A stretch of 64,000 bases of DNA from Photobacterium swingsii (lineage in GTDB: Bacteria > Pseudomonadota > Gammaproteobacteria > Enterobacterales > Vibrionaceae). The notes beneath the pieces were generated by a model. That model was not told the origin of the DNA, made no database searches, and worked only from the letters and a program-made list of their open reading frames with translations. The DNA lies in contig NZ_AP024852.1 of assembly GCF_024346715.1 (NCBI RefSeq), positions 310,001 through 374,000 on the forward strand, in the 5' to 3' direction. The first letter of the stretch is position 1; each line of letters opens with the position of its first letter. Shown one piece after another: positions 1 through 7,484 of the stretch. Made by a program: the position numbers and the translations under genes.

Positions 1-323
1 GTGTGGTATTCCAACCAATCCATTTGTTGTTGGATTTTGGCAAATTGCGTTTGATATTGCAGAAGAGTGATATCAGCATCGTCATCAAAACCTGCTTTTG
101 CTTCTTGGCGTGCTTTGCTATAGAGATTCTCTAACGTTTGATATTGGCCGGGAAGACACGATTTGGCTCCGCGTGTTGCGAGGATCTGTAACTCAAAGTC
201 ATGATGCTCAAGTTCATGCCATTGATCGGTTTTTGGTGGCGAATAAGGGTTATCCCCAGCGGCTGGCCAGCTTGAGCACCCATTGAGGATGAGGGCGATC
301 ATAACGAAAGATAATCTGATCAT
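1..323 (-). CDS. Putative outer-membrane lipoprotein, 5' part only (runs off the left edge)
   Basis: Reading the minus strand from the ATG at 323 gives an open frame to the window edge (about 107 codons). The N-terminus is a lipoprotein signal: Met-Ile-Arg, a hydrophobic stretch, then the lipobox Leu-Asn-Gly-Cys with Cys16 as the acylation site. The rest is polar and rich in Gln, Glu and Lys, with aromatic residues and no membrane segment. It starts one base after the STAS gene's stop, so the two are almost certainly co-transcribed. In Vibrio fischeri the STAS gene sypA is followed by sypB, an OmpA-like envelope protein, so a SypB-like role is possible. The visible part does not show an OmpA domain, which would lie beyond the edge. 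The family is unrecognised. Confidence 0.7.
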   Translation of the reverse strand, partial: MIRLSFVMIALILNGCSSWPAAGDNPYSPPKTDQWHELEHHDFELQILATRGAKSCLPGQYQTLENLYSKARQEAKAGFDDDADITLLQYQTQFAKIQQQMDWLEYH

Positions 324-324
324 A

Positions 325-636
325 CTAATGCAGCTCCGCAGTGGTGATCAGCGGGATCACCTTGTCAATCCGTAACATTACTATCAGCTGGCGAGGTTGG
401 CCGTTCACGTTAAGTAGGCGTAACGCTTTGCCGCGGCTTTTCAACCGTTTGTATAAGAAAACAATGGCACCAATTCCACAGGAGTCAATAAATTGTACCT
501 TGGTCATATCAATAATAAGTTCAGATAACTCGGTTTTACTTAGAGTCTCTAACTGGTCTTCCATCTGCTTGGCAACATGCGCATCGAATTCATCCTGCAG
601 AGAAAGTGCGATTACTGATTCAGTCATACTTGGCAT
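325..636 (-). CDS. STAS-domain protein, SypA-like (anti-sigma-factor-antagonist fold)
   Basis: A 103-residue single-domain protein with the STAS signature Phe-Ile-Asp-Ser-Cys-Gly-Ile-Gly around residue 52. Ser52 is at the position phosphorylated in SpoIIAA-type proteins. In V. fischeri the equivalent SypA serine is controlled by the kinase/phosphatase SypE and switches biofilm formation on when unphosphorylated. The start at 636 has a GAGG ribosome-binding site five bases upstream; Met4 is a weaker alternative. It sits downstream of the glycan-assembly genes and is separated from them by 181 bases, so it may have its own promoter. No SypE-like partner lies in the window. The STAS call is firm; the SypA role is inferred from context. 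Confidence 0.85.
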   Translation of the reverse strand: MPSMTESVIALSLQDEFDAHVAKQMEDQLETLSKTELSELIIDMTKVQFIDSCGIGAIVFLYKRLKSRGKALRLLNVNGQPRQLIVMLRIDKVIPLITTAELH

Positions 637-701
637 ATTAACCTCGTTTTAATGCCATCAGCATCGTCATACGTTGAGATGGCTTACTTATGGTATTGAG
701 A

Positions 702-731
702 GGAACAGCATGCTTGGATTATTACTGTTCC
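702..731. repeat. Inverted repeat GGAACAG-N16-CTGTTCC upstream of the STAS gene
   Basis: The 7-base arms at 702-708 and 725-731 are perfect complements separated by 16 bases. They lie in the 181-base gap between the sugar transferase stop and the STAS start. It could be an operator for a dimeric regulator or a weak hairpin. There is no U-tract, so it is not a convincing terminator. No sigma-54 motif was found in this gap. Confidence 0.4.
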
Positions 732-817
732 GTTAGGGGTAATAAGGTCTATACAAGCTGTATGCCAAATTGTTGGGTGAAGGTGATAATTAGGAGGGGA
801 TGTCGTGGCTATAGTGA

Positions 818-2620
818 TTATTGGCCGCGTTTGGTTACCATTACCAAAATGGTTTTTAAGATGATGAAGGTGTCCATTTTTAGCCATTGCCATGGTGAAC
901 CGAGTGCAGCAGCATAAGCATGATCCCAAGCTATTTTGGCTTTTACATCGTCAAGGCAGCGATCATAACCTTGGCTTACTTGCGCTAACCCAGTGATCCC
1001 TGGACGTAAACCCGCGGTGCGTTCTAAGTAGAATGGCAATGCATTTTGCAAATCGCCACAAAGTTGTGGTCGTTCTGGGCGTGGGCCGATCAGTGCCATA
1101 TCGCCTTTAATGACATTAATAAATTGAGGCAGTTCATCTAATCGCGTAACGCGTAGAAACCGGCCAATACGAGTGATTCTAGGATCATTTTGCTGTGCCC
1201 ATACAGCCCCTGAATCTTGTTCGGCATTGTGGGTCATAGTGCGGAATTTAATGACTTCAAATAAATCTGTGTGTTGCTCTGTGATTTGACCAACCCGCAG
1301 TTGGCGATAGAAAACAGGGCCTTTTGAGTCGAGTTTAATGAGCAGTGCGATCACTGGCCAAAGCGGCAAAGTAAGTACCAACCCCATTACACTTAATATG
1401 AGATCACTAAGGCGCTTACAGCATTGTGTCGAGCGTGCTTGGTAGTCGTAAAGCGGCGGTAAATGGCGCCAGCCTTGCTTAAATTGACCATTGAGATAAC
1501 GCACCATGCCAAACAGTGACGAGTAATAGCCTCCTACCAAATAATGCCATTTGTTTAAGTACTTTTGATTAACCCCTAAGGCGGGGAGTAGTGCGAGGAA
1601 GTAGGCGCTGAGTTGACCAATAACAAGTAGGCTTGCTAATAACGAGCCTTGGATAGCGAGTACACTGGTTGCAAGAAGATAGCCAACTAAAATGAAAGGC
1701 ATAATAGTGCGAAGTCCTTTACCTGAACCAAATAGCCATCCCAACTTTTTTTGTTTTGGCGAAAATAAGAATCGACAGCGTATCAGTTGTTGCAAATTGC
1801 CCGCCCCAATACGTTGGCGGCGCTGGTGGTTTTGCTGGCCTGTTGACGGTGAAATTTCTACGCTATTTATGTCTTGATTGAGAAGAACGTTGTAGCCTTG
1901 TTTAATCACCATCATAGGTAACATGAAGTCATCATTAATGGTGTCTTCTGGTAAGGGCGTAAACAGGGAGGCGCGCATAATATAAAAAGCACCATTACCT
2001 CCCATCACGCTACCAAGTTGAGATTCTGCGTGACGAATTTTATTTTGCCATTGCCAATATTGCTTTTCCCCCTCAGTTGCATCTGCGAGAAGGTAGCAAC
2101 TGGTGATGGCACCGGTTTCAGCATTTTGAAAACTGTGGGCTGCCTGAGTGAGTGCATCTATTGAAATGAGGGCCGATATATCACTGAGCGCAATAAGATC
2201 GTTTTGGCTGGACACTTGCGCCATCAAGGCATTTAGGCGTGCAAGTTTACCGCGGTTGTTGGTTTTATTCGTCCACGCTAGTTTGATGCCTGCTTGCTCA
2301 AATTTGGGGTGCCACTCTTCAATGATTTCCGCGGTATTATCGCTACAGCCATCGCAGCAAATATTGACGCTGAGTTTTTCTGCGGGGTAATCGAGCATTA
2401 ATATATTCGCCAGTTTGGCAGCCATATAATCGGCTTCATTATGTGCGGGCATAACTAATGCAATATGCGGGTATGCGTCATGCAGAGAAGCAGAATGTGA
2501 AGATGAAGTGGATTGTTCATCGGTGTGATACTGGCCTAAACGGATCATCACTGCGGTGTACACAATATGATGGTAGACAATCAAGATACTTAGCAATATA
2601 ACGATAAACCACAGCATCAT
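818..2620 (-). CDS. Bifunctional glycosyltransferase family 2 / undecaprenyl-phosphate sugar-1-phosphate transferase (SypQ-SypR-like fusion)
   Basis: A 600-residue protein with two enzymes in one chain. After an N-terminal membrane anchor (about residues 1-22) comes a GT2 domain with the opening motif Val-Met-Pro-Ala-His-Asn-Glu and a family-typical Gly-Gly-Asn-Gly-Ala segment followed by Asp-Asp. Hydrophobic segments follow at about 300-360. The C-terminal part (about 395-600) is a complete polyprenol-phosphate phosphoglycosyl transferase: a membrane helix, Lys-Phe-Arg-Thr-Met near 457, the catalytic Asp-Glu at about 494-495, then Gly-Pro-Arg-Pro-Glu and a Arg-Pro-Gly-Ile-Thr-Gly block. That domain transfers the first sugar phosphate to undecaprenyl phosphate at the inner membrane. 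In V. fischeri these are two adjacent genes, sypQ and sypR, which suggests a gene fusion. It starts 12 bases after the preceding stop. Confidence 0.9.
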   Translation of the reverse strand: MMLWFIVILLSILIVYHHIVYTAVMIRLGQYHTDEQSTSSSHSASLHDAYPHIALVMPAHNEADYMAAKLANILMLDYPAEKLSVNICCDGCSDNTAEIIEEWHPKFEQAGIKLAWTNKTNNRGKLARLNALMAQVSSQNDLIALSDISALISIDALTQAAHSFQNAETGAITSCYLLADATEGEKQYWQWQNKIRHAESQLGSVMGGNGAFYIMRASLFTPLPEDTINDDFMLPMMVIKQGYNVLLNQDINSVEISPSTGQQNHQRRQRIGAGNLQQLIRCRFLFSPKQKKLGWLFGSGKGLRTIMPFILVGYLLATSVLAIQGSLLASLLVIGQLSAYFLALLPALGVNQKYLNKWHYLVGGYYSSLFGMVRYLNGQFKQGWRHLPPLYDYQARSTQCCKRLSDLILSVMGLVLTLPLWPVIALLIKLDSKGPVFYRQLRVGQITEQHTDLFEVIKFRTMTHNAEQDSGAVWAQQNDPRITRIGRFLRVTRLDELPQFINVIKGDMALIGPRPERPQLCGDLQNALPFYLERTAGLRPGITGLAQVSQGYDRCLDDVKAKIAWDHAYAAALGSPWQWLKMDTFIILKTILVMVTKRGQ

Positions 2621-2632
2621 TACGCTCCTTTG

Positions 2633-3706
2633 CTAAAAAGCCAATGATTCATAGCGGGTTGTCATGGTTCTTACATCGGCGCAGTCGCGCACAAACCGCG
2701 CATTGTGAATGCTGACTTCTTTATTGTGTTTTAACCCCTTGATTAATGCGCTAGCGAACAGTTGAGGGAGCTCTGATTCAACCAGAATTCCTGAGAGTGG
2801 ACATAGTAGATCTGGGATCCCTCCTACTTTTGTCGCCACAACACTTTTGCCACAGGCCTGAGCCTCAAGCAAAGCCAACGGTAAGCCTTCTTGTCGGGAT
2901 GGCATACAAAAAAGGTCAATAGCTCGGTAGAAGTTTCGCATTTTGCTGCAATAGCCTAACCAGTGAATGCGGTGGCTTACTTGATGTTGCGAGGCGAGTT
3001 GTTTGAGGGCGGATGCTTCAGGACCTTGTCCAGCAATTACAAGGTGGTGATCGTCTGGGAGTTGGACGAGTGCCATTATCGCGATATCAAGGCCTTTCTC
3101 TTTGACTAAACGCCCTGCACAGCCGATCAATATTTTATCGAGAGGAAGGCATAAGTGCTGACGAGAAAAAAGCTGGTGTCCGGGTGAAAAGTGGTCGGTA
3201 TCTATACCGTTGAGAATAACGTGGTCTGCTGGACGACCTAGCATTCGTTCAAGCTGTAATGCTACTCGGGGAGCATCTGCGACCAACTGTACTTTATTGC
3301 TACTTAACAACCATTTGGTTAACCGGCGTTGCTTTGCATTGTGCAAGTGCCAACTATCATGCTCGGTTTGAATGTGGCGAACTGGAGTTGTTACTGTGGC
3401 AAGGCGGCTATACAAGAGTGGCCCTATGTGGTGTGAGTGAACCACATTGACATTCAATGTACGGATCAAGTGACGTAACTTAATCACGGTTGTGAAGCTT
3501 TTTCCTTTGGGTTTATTTAGAAAAAAGAGTTGGTCTTTGAAAGGGAGCAGTTCGGGCCATGCTGTTATTGCCTCGGCTTTGTTACCTTCAAGTGCCACAA
3601 CATACTGTTTATAACCAGGTGAAGAGAAGCGCAATAAGTTCAGTACCAAGTGCTCAATGCCACCAGGATGAAGGTGTTGAACGACTTGTAAGGTGACATG
3701 CTCCAT
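2633..3706 (-). CDS. Glycosyltransferase family 4 (SypP-like position)
   Basis: A 357-residue GT-B fold enzyme. The N-terminus carries the His-Pro-Gly-Gly-Ile-Glu acceptor-side loop. The C-terminal half has the nucleotide-sugar motif Glu-Gly-Leu-Pro-Leu-Ala-Leu-Leu-Glu-Ala with the E-x7-E pattern typical of GT4 retaining enzymes, followed by a Gly-Gly-Ile-Pro-Asp loop. It has no membrane segment and should act at the cytoplasmic face on the lipid-linked repeat unit. It lies 9 bases downstream of the chain-length gene and 12 bases upstream of the fused sugar transferase, in tight operon spacing. Donor and acceptor sugars cannot be read from sequence. Confidence 0.88.
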   Translation of the reverse strand: MEHVTLQVVQHLHPGGIEHLVLNLLRFSSPGYKQYVVALEGNKAEAITAWPELLPFKDQLFFLNKPKGKSFTTVIKLRHLIRTLNVNVVHSHHIGPLLYSRLATVTTPVRHIQTEHDSWHLHNAKQRRLTKWLLSSNKVQLVADAPRVALQLERMLGRPADHVILNGIDTDHFSPGHQLFSRQHLCLPLDKILIGCAGRLVKEKGLDIAIMALVQLPDDHHLVIAGQGPEASALKQLASQHQVSHRIHWLGYCSKMRNFYRAIDLFCMPSRQEGLPLALLEAQACGKSVVATKVGGIPDLLCPLSGILVESELPQLFASALIKGLKHNKEVSIHNARFVRDCADVRTMTTRYESLAF

Positions 3707-3715
3707 AGTGACTCC

Positions 3716-5158
3716 TTAATTGGTACTGTGTTGAAAGTTTGGAATACGAATAAGCACGGGGGCATTAGTGAGTCGGCTAATATGAGCACTTTGGTATAAG
3801 CGCGTATCAAAGAGTTGCACGACACAGGCGAGTGATAATCCAAGCCCAAGCCCTCCTGCTATACCTAAGCAAAAGTTGAGCCACCAAGGCCAATTAAGTG
3901 GTTGGGTCGGCACGCTTGGGCGGTCAATGATTTTTAGTTTATCGGGTTCTTCAAATCGTCCTAGTTGACCTGTAACTTTTGCCATTTCAAAGCGCTCAAA
4001 TAAGCGGTTGTAAATGCGAGACTTTACATCATGATTGCGTTGTAGCGTGGTGAGCTGTTGTTCCAACTCTGCGTATTCAGCCCGCATCATGTTGACGTTA
4101 TCGGCCTGTTTTTTTAGTAGCTTCAATTCTTCATTGAGTGCCTGTATTTGATTTTCTGCTTGCTGTAATTTCTCAAATTGACTGAGTAAAATGGGTTGTG
4201 ATTTGCTATCGCTGGATGAAGAGTGACTGGCGATACGTTGCCAAAGTTGGCTGATCTCTTGTTGAGTTAATGATTGCTGCGAATTCATTAATTTTGCGCG
4301 CTCTTGCTTGAGTCGATTTAGTTTCAGTAATAACGCTTTGATTGATGAATGCTTGTCAGTGTAGCTGGCGCGTAAGATAGCGAGCTTTGCTTCTGCGAGG
4401 ACGATTTTTTCTTCCATCATACCTATCACAGGGTTGGTGCTTGCGAGGCGTTCGAATAAGTTGTCACGTTGAGATTTAGCATGAAGCAGCTTGAGTTCAG
4501 TATCGCGAATCAGAGTTTTAAGCTGCGTATCATTTTGAATATTGGATCCCTGCAAGTGGGGGAGGTTGTCCGCATTATTCGCCTTGAATATCGCGAGTTC
4601 TTTTTCTGCGGCTTCTAAATCGTGTTGGGTGGCTGTCAGTTGGCGTTGCAGGAAAACTTCCGAGCTATCGATTGATGCGCGTCCTGGGGCGCGAAGCTTT
4701 TCAAGAAAAACACTGGATATTGTGTTGAGGATCAAAGGGATCTCTTGAGGTGCATGCCACGTTAAGCCGAGTTGAACCACGTCATTACCAATGAGCTCTA
4801 ACTTGAGCTGTTGGTTGATCATCTTGTAGTAATAAGCAATGGCTTCTGGATCTTGCGCATCGGCTAATCCAGATTGAACCGCTACATCATCCAGTACACT
4901 TTTACTATGAATTAACACGCGTAATGCCTTGATCCTTTGCTTTAAGTTCATGGCGATAGAAAGATCTTCTAGAAAAGGGTTTAGCATGGCTGTTTCTTGC
5001 ACCAAGATAGTTGTTTTCCCGTAATAGCGTTTGGCTTTTACCATGCTGCCCGCAGTCATCAAAAGTGGCACGACGATCATTGGGATCACGACTAGATAGC
5101 GATGTTTCCACAAAGCCAGTAATAATGGATAAAGTTGGGCAAATAACTTAGAGCGCAT
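3716..5158 (-). CDS. Wzz-type polysaccharide chain-length determinant / co-polymerase (SypO-like)
   Basis: A 480-residue polysaccharide co-polymerase. One membrane helix lies near the N-terminus (about 18-38) and a second near residues 425-450. Between them is a long periplasmic region that is mostly coiled coil, rich in Gln, Leu and Lys. The protein ends about 30 residues after the second helix, so it lacks the cytoplasmic tyrosine kinase domain of Wzc proteins. It would set polymer length together with the Wzy-type polymerase and link it to export. It starts two bases after the upstream lipoprotein gene's stop, and the two are probably translated together. Confidence 0.9.
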   Translation of the reverse strand: MRSKLFAQLYPLLLALWKHRYLVVIPMIVVPLLMTAGSMVKAKRYYGKTTILVQETAMLNPFLEDLSIAMNLKQRIKALRVLIHSKSVLDDVAVQSGLADAQDPEAIAYYYKMINQQLKLELIGNDVVQLGLTWHAPQEIPLILNTISSVFLEKLRAPGRASIDSSEVFLQRQLTATQHDLEAAEKELAIFKANNADNLPHLQGSNIQNDTQLKTLIRDTELKLLHAKSQRDNLFERLASTNPVIGMMEEKIVLAEAKLAILRASYTDKHSSIKALLLKLNRLKQERAKLMNSQQSLTQQEISQLWQRIASHSSSSDSKSQPILLSQFEKLQQAENQIQALNEELKLLKKQADNVNMMRAEYAELEQQLTTLQRNHDVKSRIYNRLFERFEMAKVTGQLGRFEEPDKLKIIDRPSVPTQPLNWPWWLNFCLGIAGGLGLGLSLACVVQLFDTRLYQSAHISRLTNAPVLIRIPNFQHSTN

Positions 5159-5160
5159 TG

Positions 5161-5517
5161 TTATAGCCTCTTGAGAAGCACGGTATCGGGTTGCTGTTTG
5201 GGAGCAAATTCAGTGCGTAAGGGAATGTTTTTCGCGGCGGATATTTTGTTAATGGCTTGCATCCGTTTTTGGCTTTGTAGTAGCGCATCAAAAGGATTGT
5301 TGAGATTCGCAGGGGCAATATAAGCTGCAAGCTGGTGGTAGGGGTTATCCTCAAAAAACTGTTGAACTTGGCGCTGTTGCTCAACATTGAGTGAGGTTTG
5401 TTCTGGGCTAAAAAAGATCTCAAGTTGCTGAGTTGTTTGTGTGGTTGTCGCGCAGCCACTCAGTAATAGCAACCCTAAGTAGCTAACACGTAAGATGTGA
5501 TTGGTTGTGCTTGGCAT
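5161..5517 (-). CDS. Small lipoprotein with a short OmpA-like domain, between SypN- and SypO-like genes
   Basis: A 118-residue protein with a lipoprotein signal (hydrophobic stretch, then Leu-Leu-Ser-Gly-Cys). The mature part looks like an abbreviated OmpA C-terminal, peptidoglycan-binding fold: a beta strand with Phe-Phe-Ser-Pro-Glu, a Gln-rich helix, and a second helix with Arg-Met-Gln-Ala-Ile. It is shorter than a usual OmpA domain and the peptidoglycan-contacting Asp/Arg pair is not obvious. It is the first gene after a sigma-54-like promoter and lies two bases before the chain-length gene, so it may help anchor or couple the export machinery. I do not recall an equivalent gene between sypN and sypO in V. 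fischeri. The lipoprotein call is firm; the fold is tentative. Confidence 0.75.
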   Translation of the reverse strand: MPSTTNHILRVSYLGLLLLSGCATTTQTTQQLEIFFSPEQTSLNVEQQRQVQQFFEDNPYHQLAAYIAPANLNNPFDALLQSQKRMQAINKISAAKNIPLRTEFAPKQQPDTVLLKRL

Positions 5518-5558
5518 ACTTGATCCTTTGTTTATTCGAATATCCTTCTCTCAGTAGT

Positions 5559-5573
5559 AGCAAAAAAAGTGCC
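5559..5573 (-). promoter_or_regulatory. Sigma-54 promoter motif (GG-N10-GC) ahead of the lipoprotein / chain-length genes
   Basis: On the minus strand this reads GGCAC, five T, TTGCT. That matches the RpoN consensus (TGGCAC-N5-TTGCW) at every core position except the leading T, with exactly 10 bases between the -24 GG and the -12 GC. It lies in the 70-base gap upstream of the lipoprotein start at 5517, leaving a leader of about 30 bases. As I recall, V. fischeri syp genes have several internal RpoN promoters activated by SypG, which supports the assignment. Confidence 0.7.
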
Positions 5574-5587
5574 GTGTTGTAGTGTGA

Positions 5588-6769
5588 TTAGCTTACTTTG
5601 TGTTTTAGCTGATGAGATATGCGATCTGTCACTTCTTTCGCCCTGACTTGCCATGTTTCAGTTTCTATCAGTTGGCGCGTACGTGTTTGGTAGTGTTGGC
5701 GCTCGGTTTGCCCCCAATGGCTGTAGTGGTCAATAGCCTGTAACCATTGCTCGGTGGTGGTGGCTGTTTGAATAGCAGAGCGATAAGGTTGTGTGGCAGG
5801 AAAGTCGCTGCTGATAGTAGGGCAACCCGCGGCTAAATACTCTCTTAATTTTAAGGGGTTGCATGCCTGGATCTGCGGTGTGTTTTTAAAGGGTAGGATT
5901 GCCATATCCCAGTGTTGTAGATAGCGTGCAAGCTGTTTATGCGGTTGCGCGGGGAGTAAGTGGATATTGTTAGTATCAGCCAGTGTTGAAATATCCGTAT
6001 TAATGGGGCCGAGTAAGTAGAAGTTAATTAGCGGGCGCTGTATGGCGAGTTCCTTGAGTAATTCTTGATCTAACCATTGATCAATGCTGCCGTAGAAGCC
6101 AATGCTTGTTTGCTGAAGGTGAATATTGGCAGGAGCGGGTTGAGGCGTCGCAAATTGCGAAATTGAAACACCATGTGGCAGCAAGATAACGGGGTTATTC
6201 GGGTTCAGTTGCTGCAATTTTGCTTGTAGCATCGGGCTGCAAGCAAAAACCAAATCGGCGCGAAACATCAAGCGTTGTTCGGCTGCGGCAGTGGCTTGGT
6301 GATCTACTCCTGCTAATGCTGAAAAATCATCGCCACAGTAATAAATGACTAAGTCACTCTCACAGATAGAGAAGAGATCGATAGCGCTTGGCAGCGCTGT
6401 CCAGATAATTCGTTGATAACGCTTTTCAGGCAGCTGCCGCTGTAGACTCAATCTATTTAATAGTTTTAATCCAGTATGCTGCGCCAGTGGCCAAACTAAG
6501 GGTTGAATGATTTGGGTTGGTTGTCGGTCTGCCTGCTGGTGGTTTTCTGTCGTGTTAACGGTTGAAGGTGTATTGGGTTTGGCGGCGGTGAACTTGGCGA
6601 AGAGCTTTTCTTTTATTCGCATGATGTCACGGTAGTTAAGGCGGGGCTGGCGTAGCCCTATTGAGTTAACCCAAGTCACAGGGTAGGCGTGCATGAGTTG
6701 CGACATAATGTGCTGGCTGCTGGATGGGTGGCGCCCCCAGTCTTCACCAAAAACAAGAAACTCCATCAT
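5588..6769 (-). CDS. Glycosyltransferase, GT-B type (SypN-like position)
   Basis: A 393-residue putative glycosyltransferase. The N-terminus has a Phe-Gly-Glu-Asp-Trp-Gly-Arg-His loop like those of GT1/GT4 enzymes. The C-terminal half contains an His-Gly-Val segment, a Gly-Phe-Tyr-Gly-Ser strand and a Pro-Leu-Lys-Leu-Arg-Glu-Tyr-Leu-Ala-Ala-Gly donor-binding motif. A Thr/Gln-rich stretch at about 55-80 looks like a loose linker. Its start ATG overlaps the stop of the acyltransferase gene (TAATG), so translation is coupled; the next codon is also ATG. No membrane segment is seen. It probably adds one sugar to the lipid-linked repeat at the cytoplasmic face. Confidence 0.83.
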   Translation of the reverse strand: MMEFLVFGEDWGRHPSSSQHIMSQLMHAYPVTWVNSIGLRQPRLNYRDIMRIKEKLFAKFTAAKPNTPSTVNTTENHQQADRQPTQIIQPLVWPLAQHTGLKLLNRLSLQRQLPEKRYQRIIWTALPSAIDLFSICESDLVIYYCGDDFSALAGVDHQATAAAEQRLMFRADLVFACSPMLQAKLQQLNPNNPVILLPHGVSISQFATPQPAPANIHLQQTSIGFYGSIDQWLDQELLKELAIQRPLINFYLLGPINTDISTLADTNNIHLLPAQPHKQLARYLQHWDMAILPFKNTPQIQACNPLKLREYLAAGCPTISSDFPATQPYRSAIQTATTTEQWLQAIDHYSHWGQTERQHYQTRTRQLIETETWQVRAKEVTDRISHQLKHKVS

Positions 6770-7464
6770 TAATACTCCAACTGTTTGATGATACGAGCTG
6801 GATTACCGCCCGCCAGTACCCCGGAGGGAATATCCTTTGTGACAACACTTCCTGCGGCAATGATACTGTTTTCCCCAATGGTCACCCCCGCCATCACCAT
6901 GACGCCTGTGCCTAACCAGACATTACGGCACAAATGGATATCACCCACTTGGTGGGATAAATCAGGCTCGCCTGCTGCGCGATCATAAGGGTTGAGTGGG
7001 TGACCTGGAAATCCAGCAAGAAAGACTTTTCCAGCAAGGCGAACATTGTCATCTATCTGAATCTTTCGGCCTACGGCCAAGGTGTTTTGCCAACCAATAT
7101 CGACATTTTTACCTATGATGAGTTCTGGCGTTTCATGCCCCCAGACTCGGCCGCATAGGGTTGAGATCCCAGAGATACGGCAGTCATCGCCAAGACTGAT
7201 ACGTAATTGTCCTAAGATCTGTGGCATTCCTGAGTACAGTTGCAGCTGTGCTGGGCGAGCGTGCACCTGTGATAGGAAAAGTGGTGTGTAATAGCCTTTT
7301 TGTAAGCACCAAGCAAATAGGTTTTTGAGGGTGAGGTGACATTGGTAGAGGCTCGCGTGAAAAAATGGGATCACAGGGAAAGCATAACCACGAAAAGTAC
7401 GAGCACTGTGTTTTAATTTGGAGAGTTGAACTGGCGTTAAGTGTTGTTTAAGTAATGCACGCAT
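6769..7464 (-). CDS. Left-handed beta-helix (hexapeptide) acyltransferase, SypM-like
   Basis: A protein of 231 residues from the chosen start. The C-terminal half consists of hexapeptide repeats ending in the LacA/CysE-type motif with Trp-Leu-Gly-Thr-Gly, Gly-Ser-Val-Val and Gly-Asn-Pro-Ala-Arg, typical of acetyl-CoA-dependent O-acetyltransferases. The ATG at 7464 has an AAAGGAGAG ribosome-binding site at the right distance. An upstream in-frame ATG at 7485 overlaps the polymerase stop but has no such site, and longer versions run deep into the polymerase gene. It probably acetylates a sugar of the repeat unit; the acceptor is unknown. Confidence 0.88.
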   Translation of the reverse strand: MRALLKQHLTPVQLSKLKHSARTFRGYAFPVIPFFHASLYQCHLTLKNLFAWCLQKGYYTPLFLSQVHARPAQLQLYSGMPQILGQLRISLGDDCRISGISTLCGRVWGHETPELIIGKNVDIGWQNTLAVGRKIQIDDNVRLAGKVFLAGFPGHPLNPYDRAAGEPDLSHQVGDIHLCRNVWLGTGVMVMAGVTIGENSIIAAGSVVTKDIPSGVLAGGNPARIIKQLEY

Positions 7465-7484
7465 AGTGTGCTCTCCTTTTATCA

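Noticed and set aside
684..929. Small open frames on both strands over the end of the sugar transferase gene
   Set aside because: Both overlap a well-supported coding end or the gap before the STAS gene and show no family features or ribosome-binding sites.
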